From: Alphaproteobacteria bacterium
GTDB taxonomy: Bacteria; Pseudomonadota; Alphaproteobacteria; UBA9219
Direction of reading: 5' to 3'
Length of the DNA: 64,000 bases
Assembly (NCBI GenBank): GCA_028690155.1
Contig: JAQVBU010000006.1
Span: 60,593-124,592, forward strand
How positions within the stretch are numbered: position 1 is the first letter of the stretch; the number at the start of each line of letters is the position of its first letter. Under the pieces are notes generated by a model. It made no database searches. It was not told where the DNA came from and saw nothing but the letters and a program-made list of their open reading frames with translations. Shown here one piece after another: positions 26,919-35,339 of the stretch. The position numbers were made by a program, and so were the translations under genes.

Positions 26919-29333
26919 ATGCCTGTTATTCTACCTAAACATCAGGTCCTTCAGCGCGAGATGTTTCGCGACGTCCGGGCGCCTTCCCAGCGCGTCGCCG
27001 CCTACATCTCGACGCAACAATTCATGGCCTCCGTCGCGATCGGCTCTTTAGCTTTTCTGTTTCTGGCCCCCCCTCAAACCGCTTCCTTTTTCGATCTCAT
27101 ACTTGTTCCTTTGTTCTTCTATTTCCGCTGGTGTTTAGGGAAACCCTTCGCTTTACCCTTCAAGATGCCCCAGTATGCCCATATGCCGGACCCTAACAAT
27201 CCTCCTCCGGGGAAAAAGGGTCCAGGAAAATCCGAAGGCATCCTTTTTCTCGGCAACGTTGTCGATAAGGATGATGATAACTTCCTTCGCGAATTATGGT
27301 TGACCAATGTCGACGCCCGCACCCACATCCTTTACCTCGGCACCACCGGTTCCGGTAAAACCGAAGGCTTGAAATCCCTTGTCACCAATGCTCTTTGCTG
27401 GGGCTCGGGCTTCGCCTACACCGACGGTAAGGCCGATACTGATTTATGGGCTTCGCTCTATGCCCTGACCCGGCGCTTCGGTCGCGACGACGATATTCTC
27501 GTCCTCAACTATATGACCGGAAACTCCGACGACGGATCGACATCCAACTCGATGAACCCCTTCTCGACCGGTTCTTCCTCCTACTTGGCCAACCTTGTCG
27601 TCAACCTTATGCCCGATGCCGGGGGCGACAACGCCATGTGGAAAGAACGCGCCGTCGCTTTGATGTTCGCGTTGATGCCGGCCTTGACCTTTAAGCGCGA
27701 CAAGCAGGGTCTTCTGTTGGACGTCGGCATCGTTCGCGACCACTTGGAGCTTCAACCGATCATTCGTCTTTCGCGCGATCAGACGCTTCCCGAACGCATC
27801 ATTCACGGTTTGGAAGGTTATTTGAACACCCTTCCAGGCTATGTCGCCGAGGCTTTCGACGACGAAGGCAACGAACGCCCGCCTTCTCCCGATCAGCCCA
27901 TGTATGACCTTCAAGTCGCCCGCCAGCAGCATGGCTATCTGTCCATGCAGTTTACCCGCGCGATGCAGTCTTTGGCCGACGAATATGGCTATATCTTCAA
28001 GGCCCAGCTGGCCGACATCGACGTTTTGGATGTCGTGCTGAACCGCCGCATTCTGGTCGTGCTAATCCCGGCCCTCGAAAAATCCGGCGACGAAGCCGCC
28101 AATTTGGGCAAAATCGTCGCCGCCTGTTTAAAAGGCATGATGGGCGCGACGTTGGGCAACACGGTCGAAGGCGGCTGGGAAAACGCCATCGGCAGCAAGC
28201 AAACCCGTTCCAGCTCCTCCTTTATGACCGTGTTCGACGAAGTCGGCTATTATACCGCCGCCGGCATGGCCGTTATGGCCGCTCAGGCTCGTTCCCTTGG
28301 ATTCTCCTTGGTCTTCGCCGCGCAGGATCTTCCTTCAATGGAAAAGCGCGTCAAGCAAGAAGCCCGATCCATCGCCGGTAACTGTAACCTAAAAATTCTA
28401 GGGCGCATCGAAGATCCGATGGATACGAAGACCTTCGTCGAAAATCATGGCGGCCAATCGTGGGTTATGGAAACAAAAGGCTTTACCTCGTCGCTTAACA
28501 GCGTCGGTAGTTTGTTCATGACCATGCCGTTTTACGACGATAGGCAAGCCACCTATACGATGCGTCAGCGCGTCGCGTATGACCATCTGCGCGGTTTGCG
28601 TGAAGGTGAGGCTTACCTCATCTTCGGGGACTGGGCCGTTTACGCCAGAATGTTCTTTGCCGTTCCCGAAAAAGCCAAGGCTTTGCGCGTCCATCGCTTT
28701 CTTCCTGTCCCCGGCGTCACAAAATCCACCGAGGCTCGTGACCGCGTCGCCATGGAATTGGAAACCCGTCTGAAAGACCCGGATTGGACAGCGGCCAAAG
28801 CTTCCAAGCCCGCAAAAAGCGACCCGGCCATTGCGGCAATAGCCAAGACCATCAAAGCGGTGCCGAAGACGGTTCTTTCTTCCGTAGCCGTAGGCGCCGC
28901 GTGCGTGGCTTCGGTTGCCGCGGTGTCGGATTCATCGGCAAAACCCGCTCCCTCAGCGCCAAAGATCGATGAAGACGCTGCATTCTATGAAGAAAATGAC
29001 AGTACGCCGCTTCCGTCTTCGATGTCCAAAAATTCGAAGGAATCGTCCGAGCAGCGCGGTACGGCCATGGCGTCCAAGGTTCCGTCCGTTCAGGAAGGCG
29101 ACCAATTCGAAATTCAGGACGTCGAGCCGATTCAACAAACCTATGAACCGGCCAAGGCTAAACCCGCCTTCGCTGGAACCGACGCCGATTTGGAAGCGAT
29201 CATCCCTGAAGTCCAGACTGACGATATTCCGGATTATTCCACCGTTCAGCTTCCCGAAGAAATTAAATCCGCCTTGGCCGAGTCCGCCCAAAAGCTTAAC
29301 GAGGGCTTGCGCGGCAAGGAAGTTCAGGATTAG
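26919..29333 (+). CDS. dotL: DotL/IcmO-like type IV coupling ATPase
   Basis: This is an 804-residue VirD4/TraG-superfamily coupling ATPase closest in layout to DotL/IcmO (Legionella, 783 residues) and TrbC of IncI plasmids. Two membrane helices lie at about residues 36-51 and 56-70. The Walker A motif GTTGSGKTEG is at 141-150, and a Walker B-like FMTVFDEVGYY near 440. Residues 630-804 form a Ser/Ala/Glu-rich tail, the region where DotL binds its adaptor proteins. It would recognise substrates at the inner membrane. No other Dot/Icm gene is adjacent. It may cooperate with the secreted protein 59 bases downstream. Confidence 0.82.
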   Translation: MPVILPKHQVLQREMFRDVRAPSQRVAAYISTQQFMASVAIGSLAFLFLAPPQTASFFDLILVPLFFYFRWCLGKPFALPFKMPQYAHMPDPNNPPPGKKGPGKSEGILFLGNVVDKDDDNFLRELWLTNVDARTHILYLGTTGSGKTEGLKSLVTNALCWGSGFAYTDGKADTDLWASLYALTRRFGRDDDILVLNYMTGNSDDGSTSNSMNPFSTGSSSYLANLVVNLMPDAGGDNAMWKERAVALMFALMPALTFKRDKQGLLLDVGIVRDHLELQPIIRLSRDQTLPERIIHGLEGYLNTLPGYVAEAFDDEGNERPPSPDQPMYDLQVARQQHGYLSMQFTRAMQSLADEYGYIFKAQLADIDVLDVVLNRRILVVLIPALEKSGDEAANLGKIVAACLKGMMGATLGNTVEGGWENAIGSKQTRSSSSFMTVFDEVGYYTAAGMAVMAAQARSLGFSLVFAAQDLPSMEKRVKQEARSIAGNCNLKILGRIEDPMDTKTFVENHGGQSWVMETKGFTSSLNSVGSLFMTMPFYDDRQATYTMRQRVAYDHLRGLREGEAYLIFGDWAVYARMFFAVPEKAKALRVHRFLPVPGVTKSTEARDRVAMELETRLKDPDWTAAKASKPAKSDPAIAAIAKTIKAVPKTVLSSVAVGAACVASVAAVSDSSAKPAPSAPKIDEDAAFYEENDSTPLPSSMSKNSKESSEQRGTAMASKVPSVQEGDQFEIQDVEPIQQTYEPAKAKPAFAGTDADLEAIIPEVQTDDIPDYSTVQLPEEIKSALAESAQKLNEGLRGKEVQD

Positions 29334-29392
29334 TCTTTCTGTTGGCCCCTTCTGCCGGGGGTTCTTATCCGTTCCTGCCTTGGGAGGTTTTT

Positions 29393-30094
29393 ATGCTCGC
29401 TTCCGGCCGTATTGCATCCTTTTTTCTGCTTGCCGCCTTGCTGGCTTATCCGGCCGCGGCCTTTTCTTCGGAGCCTCCTGCGGACGACGCCGTTTCCTTC
29501 GACTTGGCCGCCGAAACGTGGGTTTCCACCCAAAAAGCGACCGTCCGTCTGAATGTCGAAGCCGCTGTATCCGACGCTGACGCCTCCAAGACCCGATCCG
29601 CTATGGATCGCGCCGTTCGGTCCGTGGCCAAAGCTGATTGGCATATGACCAATTTTGTTCGTTCACAGGACAAAACGGGTCTTGAACGCTGGAGCGTTTT
29701 CTTCGAAGCCCGCCTCGCCGACGACAGCTTGAACGGGTTGGCCGAGGCCGTCAAAAAAGCGGGACGTCCCGGGATGCAGATCCGCGTCGCCTCCATTGAT
29801 TTTTCGCCTTCTTTGGACGAGATCGAAGCCGCCCGAGCCGCTCTACGTGAGCAGCTTCTCAAACAGGCCGCCGAACAGCTCGCCGCTTTGAACGCCACGC
29901 TACCCGGCCGGCACTTCCGAATCGGCGCTGTCTCCTTCTCGAACGAGGGGGCCCCCATTCCTCGCCCCGTCAAAGCCTTGTTCGCCACAAACGACCAAGC
30001 CGACAGCCCTGCGTTGGATCTTTCCAAAAAAATCATCCTTCATGCCCACGTCGTATGCGCCGCCCTGCCTTCGGAAGCTGGCCCCCGCCACTAG
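29393..30094 (+). CDS. Secreted SIMPL-like protein
   Basis: This 233-residue protein starts at the ATG after GGGAGG and has a signal peptide (about residues 5-25, cleaved after AAA-FSS). The mature part alternates beta strands with a helix of repeated Ala/Glu/Gln, a layout like the SIMPL/DUF541 periplasmic proteins. I cannot confirm the family. It follows the coupling ATPase by 59 bases, so the two may be cotranscribed. Periplasmic location is likely; function unknown. Confidence 0.6.
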   Translation: MLASGRIASFFLLAALLAYPAAAFSSEPPADDAVSFDLAAETWVSTQKATVRLNVEAAVSDADASKTRSAMDRAVRSVAKADWHMTNFVRSQDKTGLERWSVFFEARLADDSLNGLAEAVKKAGRPGMQIRVASIDFSPSLDEIEAARAALREQLLKQAAEQLAALNATLPGRHFRIGAVSFSNEGAPIPRPVKALFATNDQADSPALDLSKKIILHAHVVCAALPSEAGPRH

Positions 30095-30165
30095 ACCGGG
30101 ACAAAGGGTTGCGAGCGAGCGCTTTTTAGTGCTATGCCGTGTCGTTCCCTTTTTCGGATAACGCC

Positions 30166-31068
30166 ATGTTTCTTCGCCCTATTCACTTCGTTCCGCACGA
30201 TACCAACATCGATTTCGTTTCTAAACGGTGGAGTGCCTTCTTCGTGACCGGTTTTTTGGTCTTGGCGACTTTGGTCGCTCTTGTCGTTAAGGGCTTGAAT
30301 TTCGGCATCGACTTCAAAGGCGGCATTCTCATCGAAGCCAAGGCCCCCCATACCGTCGATATCGCGGCCTTACGCCGGGATATGGATTCGCTGAAGATTG
30401 GCGAAGTTGAGCTTCAGCAGTTCGGATCCCCCGAAGACATTCTGATCCGCATCCAACGCCAAGATGGCGGCGAACAGGCCCAGATGAAAGCCGTTCAAGC
30501 CGTCCGCGACAAACTTGGTTCGACCTATGAATATCGCCGCGTTGAAGTCGTCGGCCCAACCGTAGGCGCCGAACTCCTTCGCGCCGGCATCATCGCCACC
30601 GTCCTTGCCGTTTTGGGAATTGCCCTTTATGTCGGCTTCCGATTTGAGTGGCAATTCGGCGTCGCCGCGCTTATCGCGACCTTCCATGACGTGTTTACCA
30701 CTGTCGGCCTTTATGCCGTCTTGCAACTTGATTTCAATCTGACCGCCGTCGCCGCGCTTCTGACCTTGGCCGGTTATTCGATCAACGATACCGTTGTCGT
30801 GTTCGACCGCATCCGCGAAACCATGCGCCGTCAAAAAACCACCGATATTCGCGTTATTATCAACACGTCGGTCAACCAGACTCTTTCCCGCACCATTATG
30901 ACGGCCGGAACAACCCTTCTGGCCCTTTTGCCCTTGTTGTTCATCGGGGGCCAGACGCTCATCCCCTTTTCGGCCGCGTTGACTTGGGGCATTGTGATCG
31001 GAACCTATTCGTCGATCTATGTCGCGTCGGCTCTTCTTCTTTATCTTCCGCCCCTTCGGAGGCATTAA
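30166..31068 (+). CDS. secF: Protein translocase subunit SecF
   Basis: SecF with SecD uses proton motive force to aid late steps of protein export. The 300 residues contain GIDFKGGILIEAK (the D-x-x-GG motif) and six membrane segments with the block GYSINDTVVVFDRIRE in TM5. The ATG at 30166 (MFLRPIHFVP) was preferred to a GTG nine codons upstream. SecD is not adjacent on either side, unlike the common secDF pair. The stop codon lies in the first unit of an 8-bp tandem repeat. Confidence 0.95.
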   Translation: MFLRPIHFVPHDTNIDFVSKRWSAFFVTGFLVLATLVALVVKGLNFGIDFKGGILIEAKAPHTVDIAALRRDMDSLKIGEVELQQFGSPEDILIRIQRQDGGEQAQMKAVQAVRDKLGSTYEYRRVEVVGPTVGAELLRAGIIATVLAVLGIALYVGFRFEWQFGVAALIATFHDVFTTVGLYAVLQLDFNLTAVAALLTLAGYSINDTVVVFDRIRETMRRQKTTDIRVIINTSVNQTLSRTIMTAGTTLLALLPLLFIGGQTLIPFSAALTWGIVIGTYSSIYVASALLLYLPPLRRH

Positions 31069-31100
31069 GGCATTAAGGCATTAAGGCATTAAGGCTTTAA
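31061..31100 (+). repeat. Tandem 8-bp repeat at the end of secF
   Basis: Four exact copies of GGCATTAA (31061-31092) followed by a variant GGCTTTAA. The first copy carries the secF stop codon, so gain or loss of units would not change the protein. Such repeats vary by replication slippage. Confidence 0.9.
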
Positions 31101-31129
31101 AGCTTCATCTTGGTAAGAGGTCTTCTTAC

Positions 31130-31615
31130 TCAAAGCGACCTTTGGTCTCCCTTTAAAAAAAAAGTGAGAGCATCTTCGGAATAGATAAGCGTTACGGTGT
31201 CGCCGGGCTTTATGCCCTCGATCTTTTGTGCGATCGCTTCCACCGTCGACGGCGGCTGGAAATGATCCGGCTTCGTTTTCGGATCGGGGATGTAGAGCAA
31301 CGCCTTGTAGGGCGTAAGTTTATAAACAATCTCGGCCGGGCTTAGATAAAAATTCTCCGGGTCGAATTCACCGGTCCATTTGACGTCTTCGATATAAATC
31401 TCAGGCTCTGCGGGCATTACGCGCTGCGGTTCGACCGACAGGTTCAACGTTCCGTAAACAAAATCTCCGTCGAAATACGCCTGAAGATCGAGCCCTTTCT
31501 CTTTGAAAAACGGCTCTTGCATGCGAATCGTGCCTTGGGGAAAACGCCTGTCCGTTTCGGATTGCCCCGAGGCGACGCCGTGTCCTTTTTGGACCGTCGC
31601 TTTGATTGTTTTCAT
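31130..31615 (-). CDS. Conserved hypothetical protein
   Basis: A 161-residue protein with no membrane helix. It opens with MKTIKATVQKGHGVASGQ and continues with RFPQGTIRMQEPFFKEKG, LDLQAYFDGDFVYGTLNL and a C-terminal AIAQKIEGIKPGDTVTL. I have the impression that this set recurs in hypothetical proteins of other bacteria, but I cannot name the family. The upstream extension of nine codons is unlikely. It is divergent from the GalE-like gene. Confidence 0.65.
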   Translation of the reverse strand: MKTIKATVQKGHGVASGQSETDRRFPQGTIRMQEPFFKEKGLDLQAYFDGDFVYGTLNLSVEPQRVMPAEPEIYIEDVKWTGEFDPENFYLSPAEIVYKLTPYKALLYIPDPKTKPDHFQPPSTVEAIAQKIEGIKPGDTVTLIYSEDALTFFLKGDQRSL

Positions 31616-31807
31616 CATGGCAGTCGTTTTTCCTCTGTTCATACCTACTTTTTAAATAGCATACGGCTTTTCTTCAGGCCATAGCTATAATGGGGTTAAG
31701 GCCTTTGGGCCGCGGACACAAGGCGATGGCGCAACACGTTTACCAAGAAACTTATTCGTTTTACGATTCTTTTTGACGCGGCCTGATTCCTTCTTATAAC
31801 AAGTTCT

Positions 31808-32881
31808 ATGTCCTCGCCCATTCTTATCTCGGGCGGCGCGGGCTACTTGGGAAGCCATGCCGCTTATACCTTGAAAAACGAAGGCTTTGAGCCTGTCGTT
31901 CTCGATAATCTTTCGACCGGAAACGCTTGGGCCACATCGTTTGGCGCTTTCGAACAAGGCGACATCGCCGACGTCGATTTTGTTCGCTCCGTTTGTGATA
32001 AATATGCGCCTTTGGCCGTGATTCATTTCGCCTCGCTCTCCGAACCACTCCCATCCGACGATCCCACCTGCTTCTTCGCCGATCAACGGGAGAAGGCGTC
32101 GATCTTCTTTAAAACCATCAACGCTTGCGGCATCAAACGGGTTGTTCTTTCCAGCACGGCCGACGTTTACGGGGATCTTTCAGCCGTTTACGGTGCCACC
32201 GGCGCGATCGGCCCCGTTTCCGAGGTTTATCCCGCGAAACCGGGCTCGCCTTATGCCCTTTCCATGCTGGAAACCGAGGCCTATGCACGCATGCTCGACG
32301 TCGATGGCTTTCGTTCCATCACATTGCGCTTTTTCAATGCCGCCGGCGCGGCACCTGTCGAGGCTCAGATCGGCGAAGCCCATGCGCCGGAAAATCATCT
32401 CATTCCACGGTTGCTTCTTCCTTTGCTGAACACGCCGGACAATCTTCTGAACGCCTTGGGTATCAAAAAAACATTCGTCATTCACGGCGACGACTTTCCA
32501 ACCCCTGACGGAACCGCCCTTCGCGACTTTGTCCACGTTCTCGATCTTGCCGACGCGCACCGCTTGGCTTTGACGTATCTTTTGAAAGGCGGAAGAACCG
32601 ATGTTTTTAATTTGGGAAGCAACACGGGCTTTTCCCTTCTCGACATCGTAAACGCCGCGCGAAAAGCTTTGAACCGCCCTAACTTCACGCCGAAATTTGC
32701 CCCTAGAGACGAAGATGACCAGCCCAAGCTCGTCGCAGGACGTTCAAAGGCCGAAAAAATCCTCGGATGGCGTCCGGAACGTTCTCTCGTTTCTATGATT
32801 GCCGATGCCGCCGCGTGGTACCGGTCGCCATTCTATCTCGAAGCGCTGTACGCCAAAACGGGTCAAAGCCCTTCGGCTTGA
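31808..32881 (+). CDS. UDP-glucose 4-epimerase-like SDR protein lacking the catalytic lysine
   Basis: This is an extended short-chain dehydrogenase/reductase of 357 residues closest to GalE. The NAD-binding GGAGYLGS (residues 9-16), the SSTADVYGD block (115-123) and C-terminal GWRPERSLVSMI are typical. The catalytic pair should be Tyr149-x-x-x-Lys153; here it reads Tyr149-Ala-Leu-Ser-Met153 (ATG at 32264-32266). The lysine normally lowers the Tyr pKa and holds the nicotinamide ribose, so activity should be poor. One base change (AAG to ATG) would explain it. The other conserved blocks are intact, so this is either a recent mutation, a sequencing error or a repurposed binding protein. Confidence 0.85.
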   Translation: MSSPILISGGAGYLGSHAAYTLKNEGFEPVVLDNLSTGNAWATSFGAFEQGDIADVDFVRSVCDKYAPLAVIHFASLSEPLPSDDPTCFFADQREKASIFFKTINACGIKRVVLSSTADVYGDLSAVYGATGAIGPVSEVYPAKPGSPYALSMLETEAYARMLDVDGFRSITLRFFNAAGAAPVEAQIGEAHAPENHLIPRLLLPLLNTPDNLLNALGIKKTFVIHGDDFPTPDGTALRDFVHVLDLADAHRLALTYLLKGGRTDVFNLGSNTGFSLLDIVNAARKALNRPNFTPKFAPRDEDDQPKLVAGRSKAEKILGWRPERSLVSMIADAAAWYRSPFYLEALYAKTGQSPSA

Positions 32882-32944
32882 CCGTTTGTCTTTCCCGGTG
32901 TCGCACGCTATAGTTCGGCTTTACGCTTCTTCCCCTTGCCCTCT

Positions 32945-33274
32945 ATGAGCCAAAAAGAACAAGATGTGGATTTTCCGGCGGCGCGCGATTGCATTGCCCT
33001 GAAACCCCGCGCCACGACGAAAAAACCTTCCCTGTATAAGGTTCTCCTTTTGAACGACGATTACACCCCTATGGATTTCGTCGTGCAAATTCTTGAGGTT
33101 GTTTTTAATAAATCGCATGATGCCGCAATGGTTATCATGCTTCAGGTTCATACAACCGGATCCGGGTTGTGCGGCGTTTATTCCTATGAAATCGCCGAAA
33201 CCAAAGTCGCTCAGGTCATGACCGCCGCGAGGCAGTCGCAACATCCGTTACGGTGCGTCATGGAAAAGGCATAA
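32945..33274 (+). CDS. clpS: ATP-dependent Clp protease adaptor ClpS
   Basis: ClpS delivers N-degron substrates to ClpAP. The 109-residue product has a disordered N-terminus and the ClpS core [17 protein letters not shown] near residue 35, then [21 protein letters not shown] and a short tail. The ATG at 32945 was chosen over a TTG three codons upstream. clpA is not next to it; the following gene (rnd) is convergent 9 bases away. Confidence 0.94.
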   Translation: MSQKEQDVDFPAARDCIALKPRATTKKPSLYKVLLLNDDYTPMDFVVQILEVVFNKSHDAAMVIMLQVHTTGSGLCGVYSYEIAETKVAQVMTAARQSQHPLRCVMEKA

Positions 33275-33283
33275 CCCCTTTCC

Positions 33284-34432
33284 TCATCGCTCCTTAAAAA
33301 TGATTTTTTTTCCTTTTAATCCAATAGTTAAGCTGCCCTTTCTGAGCTCTTGAGCTAAGTCGCCAAACAGCTCTTTCCGCCAACCTTTCAGAAGAACGGA
33401 AGCGCCGACCTCATCCGCAAGAAAGTCTTCCAAATCTTCGGTCGTCGCAATCAACTTCGCCGCCACGCCACTATCCTCGCTGACGTGTTTGAGAAGCACT
33501 TTCAAAAGATCCACCGAGGATCCGAGGCCGCCCGGAAGATTACGGCGCTCTTTTTCCGACGGACACGCCGACGGCGGCAACTGTAACGCAGCCTCGACCA
33601 CCCCCAGAAGCGCCCGCCCCTGCCGTCCTTCTGCGAACGCCTTGCTGAGCCCCCGAATTTTTGCCAAATCGTCTGCCGTCCGCGGCGGATGATAGACGAT
33701 TTCAAGCACCGCCTCATCTCGCAAAACCCGCCCTCTGGGCACATCCAGCCGTTGCGCTTCTTCTTCCCGCCATGCCGCGATCGCTTGGGCTAACGCCCGC
33801 ACGCGGGGCTTGTCCGTTCGAAGCTTGAGCCTTTTCCACGCATCTTTCGGATCCGCCGCATAGGTCGATGGCGCCCGTAAAAACGCCATTTCTTCTCCGA
33901 CCCAAGTGCGCCGGGCGTTTTTCTCTAGCGCGGCTTCGAGCTTCCGGTACACATCCCTTAGATGCGTCACATCACCCAACGCGTACTCAAGCTGTTTGTC
34001 GGACAGAGGCCGACGCGCCCAGTCCGTAAACCGACTTGTCTTATCAACCTTCTTGCCCGTAAGCGACGCCACCAGCGTTTCATAACTGGCCGATTCGCCA
34101 AACCCACAGACCATCGCCGCCACTTGCGTATCCACCATTGGCGAGGGCACGGCCCCCATCAGCTTATAAAAAATCTCCACATCTTGACGCGCCGCGTGGA
34201 ACACCTTGAGCACACGCGTCTCCGTCATCAATTCATACAGGGGTCCTAGATCAATTCCTTGGGCCAAGGGGTCAATGGCAACCGCTTCGTCCTCGCCCCC
34301 AACCTGAATGAGGCATACCTTTGGCCAGTATGTCTTTTCCCTCATAAATTCGGTATCAACGGTAACAAAATTGGTTTTTTCCTGCTTTTTACAGAAAATC
34401 CGGAGCTGTTCCGTCGTTGTAATTAAACTCAT
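33284..34432 (-). CDS. rnd: Ribonuclease D
   Basis: This is a DEDD-type 3'-5' exoribonuclease that trims tRNA 3' ends. The 382 residues open with MSLITTTEQL, and the exonuclease motifs are visible: VDTEFMREKTYWP near residue 24 (Exo I) and later HAARQDVEIF (Exo II). The C-terminal half contains HRDC-like helical domains with Arg/Ala-rich sequence. The start at 34432 is supported by homology to the usual short N-terminus; a 19-codon extension has no matching sequence. Confidence 0.92.
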   Translation of the reverse strand: MSLITTTEQLRIFCKKQEKTNFVTVDTEFMREKTYWPKVCLIQVGGEDEAVAIDPLAQGIDLGPLYELMTETRVLKVFHAARQDVEIFYKLMGAVPSPMVDTQVAAMVCGFGESASYETLVASLTGKKVDKTSRFTDWARRPLSDKQLEYALGDVTHLRDVYRKLEAALEKNARRTWVGEEMAFLRAPSTYAADPKDAWKRLKLRTDKPRVRALAQAIAAWREEEAQRLDVPRGRVLRDEAVLEIVYHPPRTADDLAKIRGLSKAFAEGRQGRALLGVVEAALQLPPSACPSEKERRNLPGGLGSSVDLLKVLLKHVSEDSGVAAKLIATTEDLEDFLADEVGASVLLKGWRKELFGDLAQELRKGSLTIGLKGKKIIFKER

Positions 34433-34568
34433 GTTCTTTTGTTTCCCCTTTGTTTCTTCTTGCATATCACCCTTCTCGTCTTGCGCCAACTCCCTGTCGC
34501 TTTCCCGCCTTGCATGCTTTTCCTCCTTGCCATATACCTTTTCTGTTCCCTCTTTTTAAGGATTTCTC

Positions 34569-35339
34569 ATGACCAAAACTCCAGAATCTTCTCAAAAAGC
34601 CGGCAACACCTCCCTTACTTCTTTGCCGATGTTCTATTCTTCGCCTCGGCCGTTGGATCGCTCTCGCGATGGCAAGATAAAAATGGCCCGCATCGCCGAT
34701 TTCTCTTTCGCCCGTAAAACCAACGCCATTCCTCTTCTGATCGAGGAATTCTCCACCGCGGCCGCTCATTATCCCATCGTCTTCGCCGATGGCGAGCTTC
34801 CTGTTCCCGCGGCTGTCGTCGGGTTACAGAACGACTCGAACCTTTTCATCAATGCCGACGGATCGTGGCTTCAAGGCGCCTATCTACCCGCTTATGTGCG
34901 CCGCTATCCTTTTATTCTGATGGACGATCCTTCAAACAAGCAATTTGTTCTTTGCATCGATGACACGTGCCCCCAGCTTAGAGAAGACGGCGAATTTCCG
35001 CTCTTCGATGGGGACCAACCCAGCGCGTTTACCAAAAGCGCCATGGAGTTCTGCGGCGCCTTACGCCGACAAGGCGACGCCACGGATGATTTCGTCAAGG
35101 CCATGAAGGAGAACAATCTCCTCGTCGCCAACAACACCGAAATTATTGCGCCGGACGGAACCCGTTTTCGCCTGAGCGGCTTTCTGGTTATCGACCCTAA
35201 AAAATTCGAAGCGTTGCCGGACAACATCATCCTTAATTGGCGCAAGAAAGGCTGGCTGCCTTTGATCTACGCCCAGCTTCTGTCTTCAGCCCGTTGGCAA
35301 AGCTTGGTTTCCCTGATTCAAACAACCGCCGCCAAATGA
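34569..35339 (+). CDS. SapC-family protein
   Basis: This is a 256-residue protein with the SapC pattern: MARIADFSFARKTNAIPLL near residue 40, HYPIVFADGELPVPAAVVGL near residue 65, and YVRRYPFILMDD near residue 110. SapC was first described near the Caulobacter S-layer genes; its biochemical function is not established. There is no signal peptide, so it is probably cytosolic. It overlaps yejA by ATGA, so the two are cotranslated. Confidence 0.78.
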   Translation: MTKTPESSQKAGNTSLTSLPMFYSSPRPLDRSRDGKIKMARIADFSFARKTNAIPLLIEEFSTAAAHYPIVFADGELPVPAAVVGLQNDSNLFINADGSWLQGAYLPAYVRRYPFILMDDPSNKQFVLCIDDTCPQLREDGEFPLFDGDQPSAFTKSAMEFCGALRRQGDATDDFVKAMKENNLLVANNTEIIAPDGTRFRLSGFLVIDPKKFEALPDNIILNWRKKGWLPLIYAQLLSSARWQSLVSLIQTTAAK

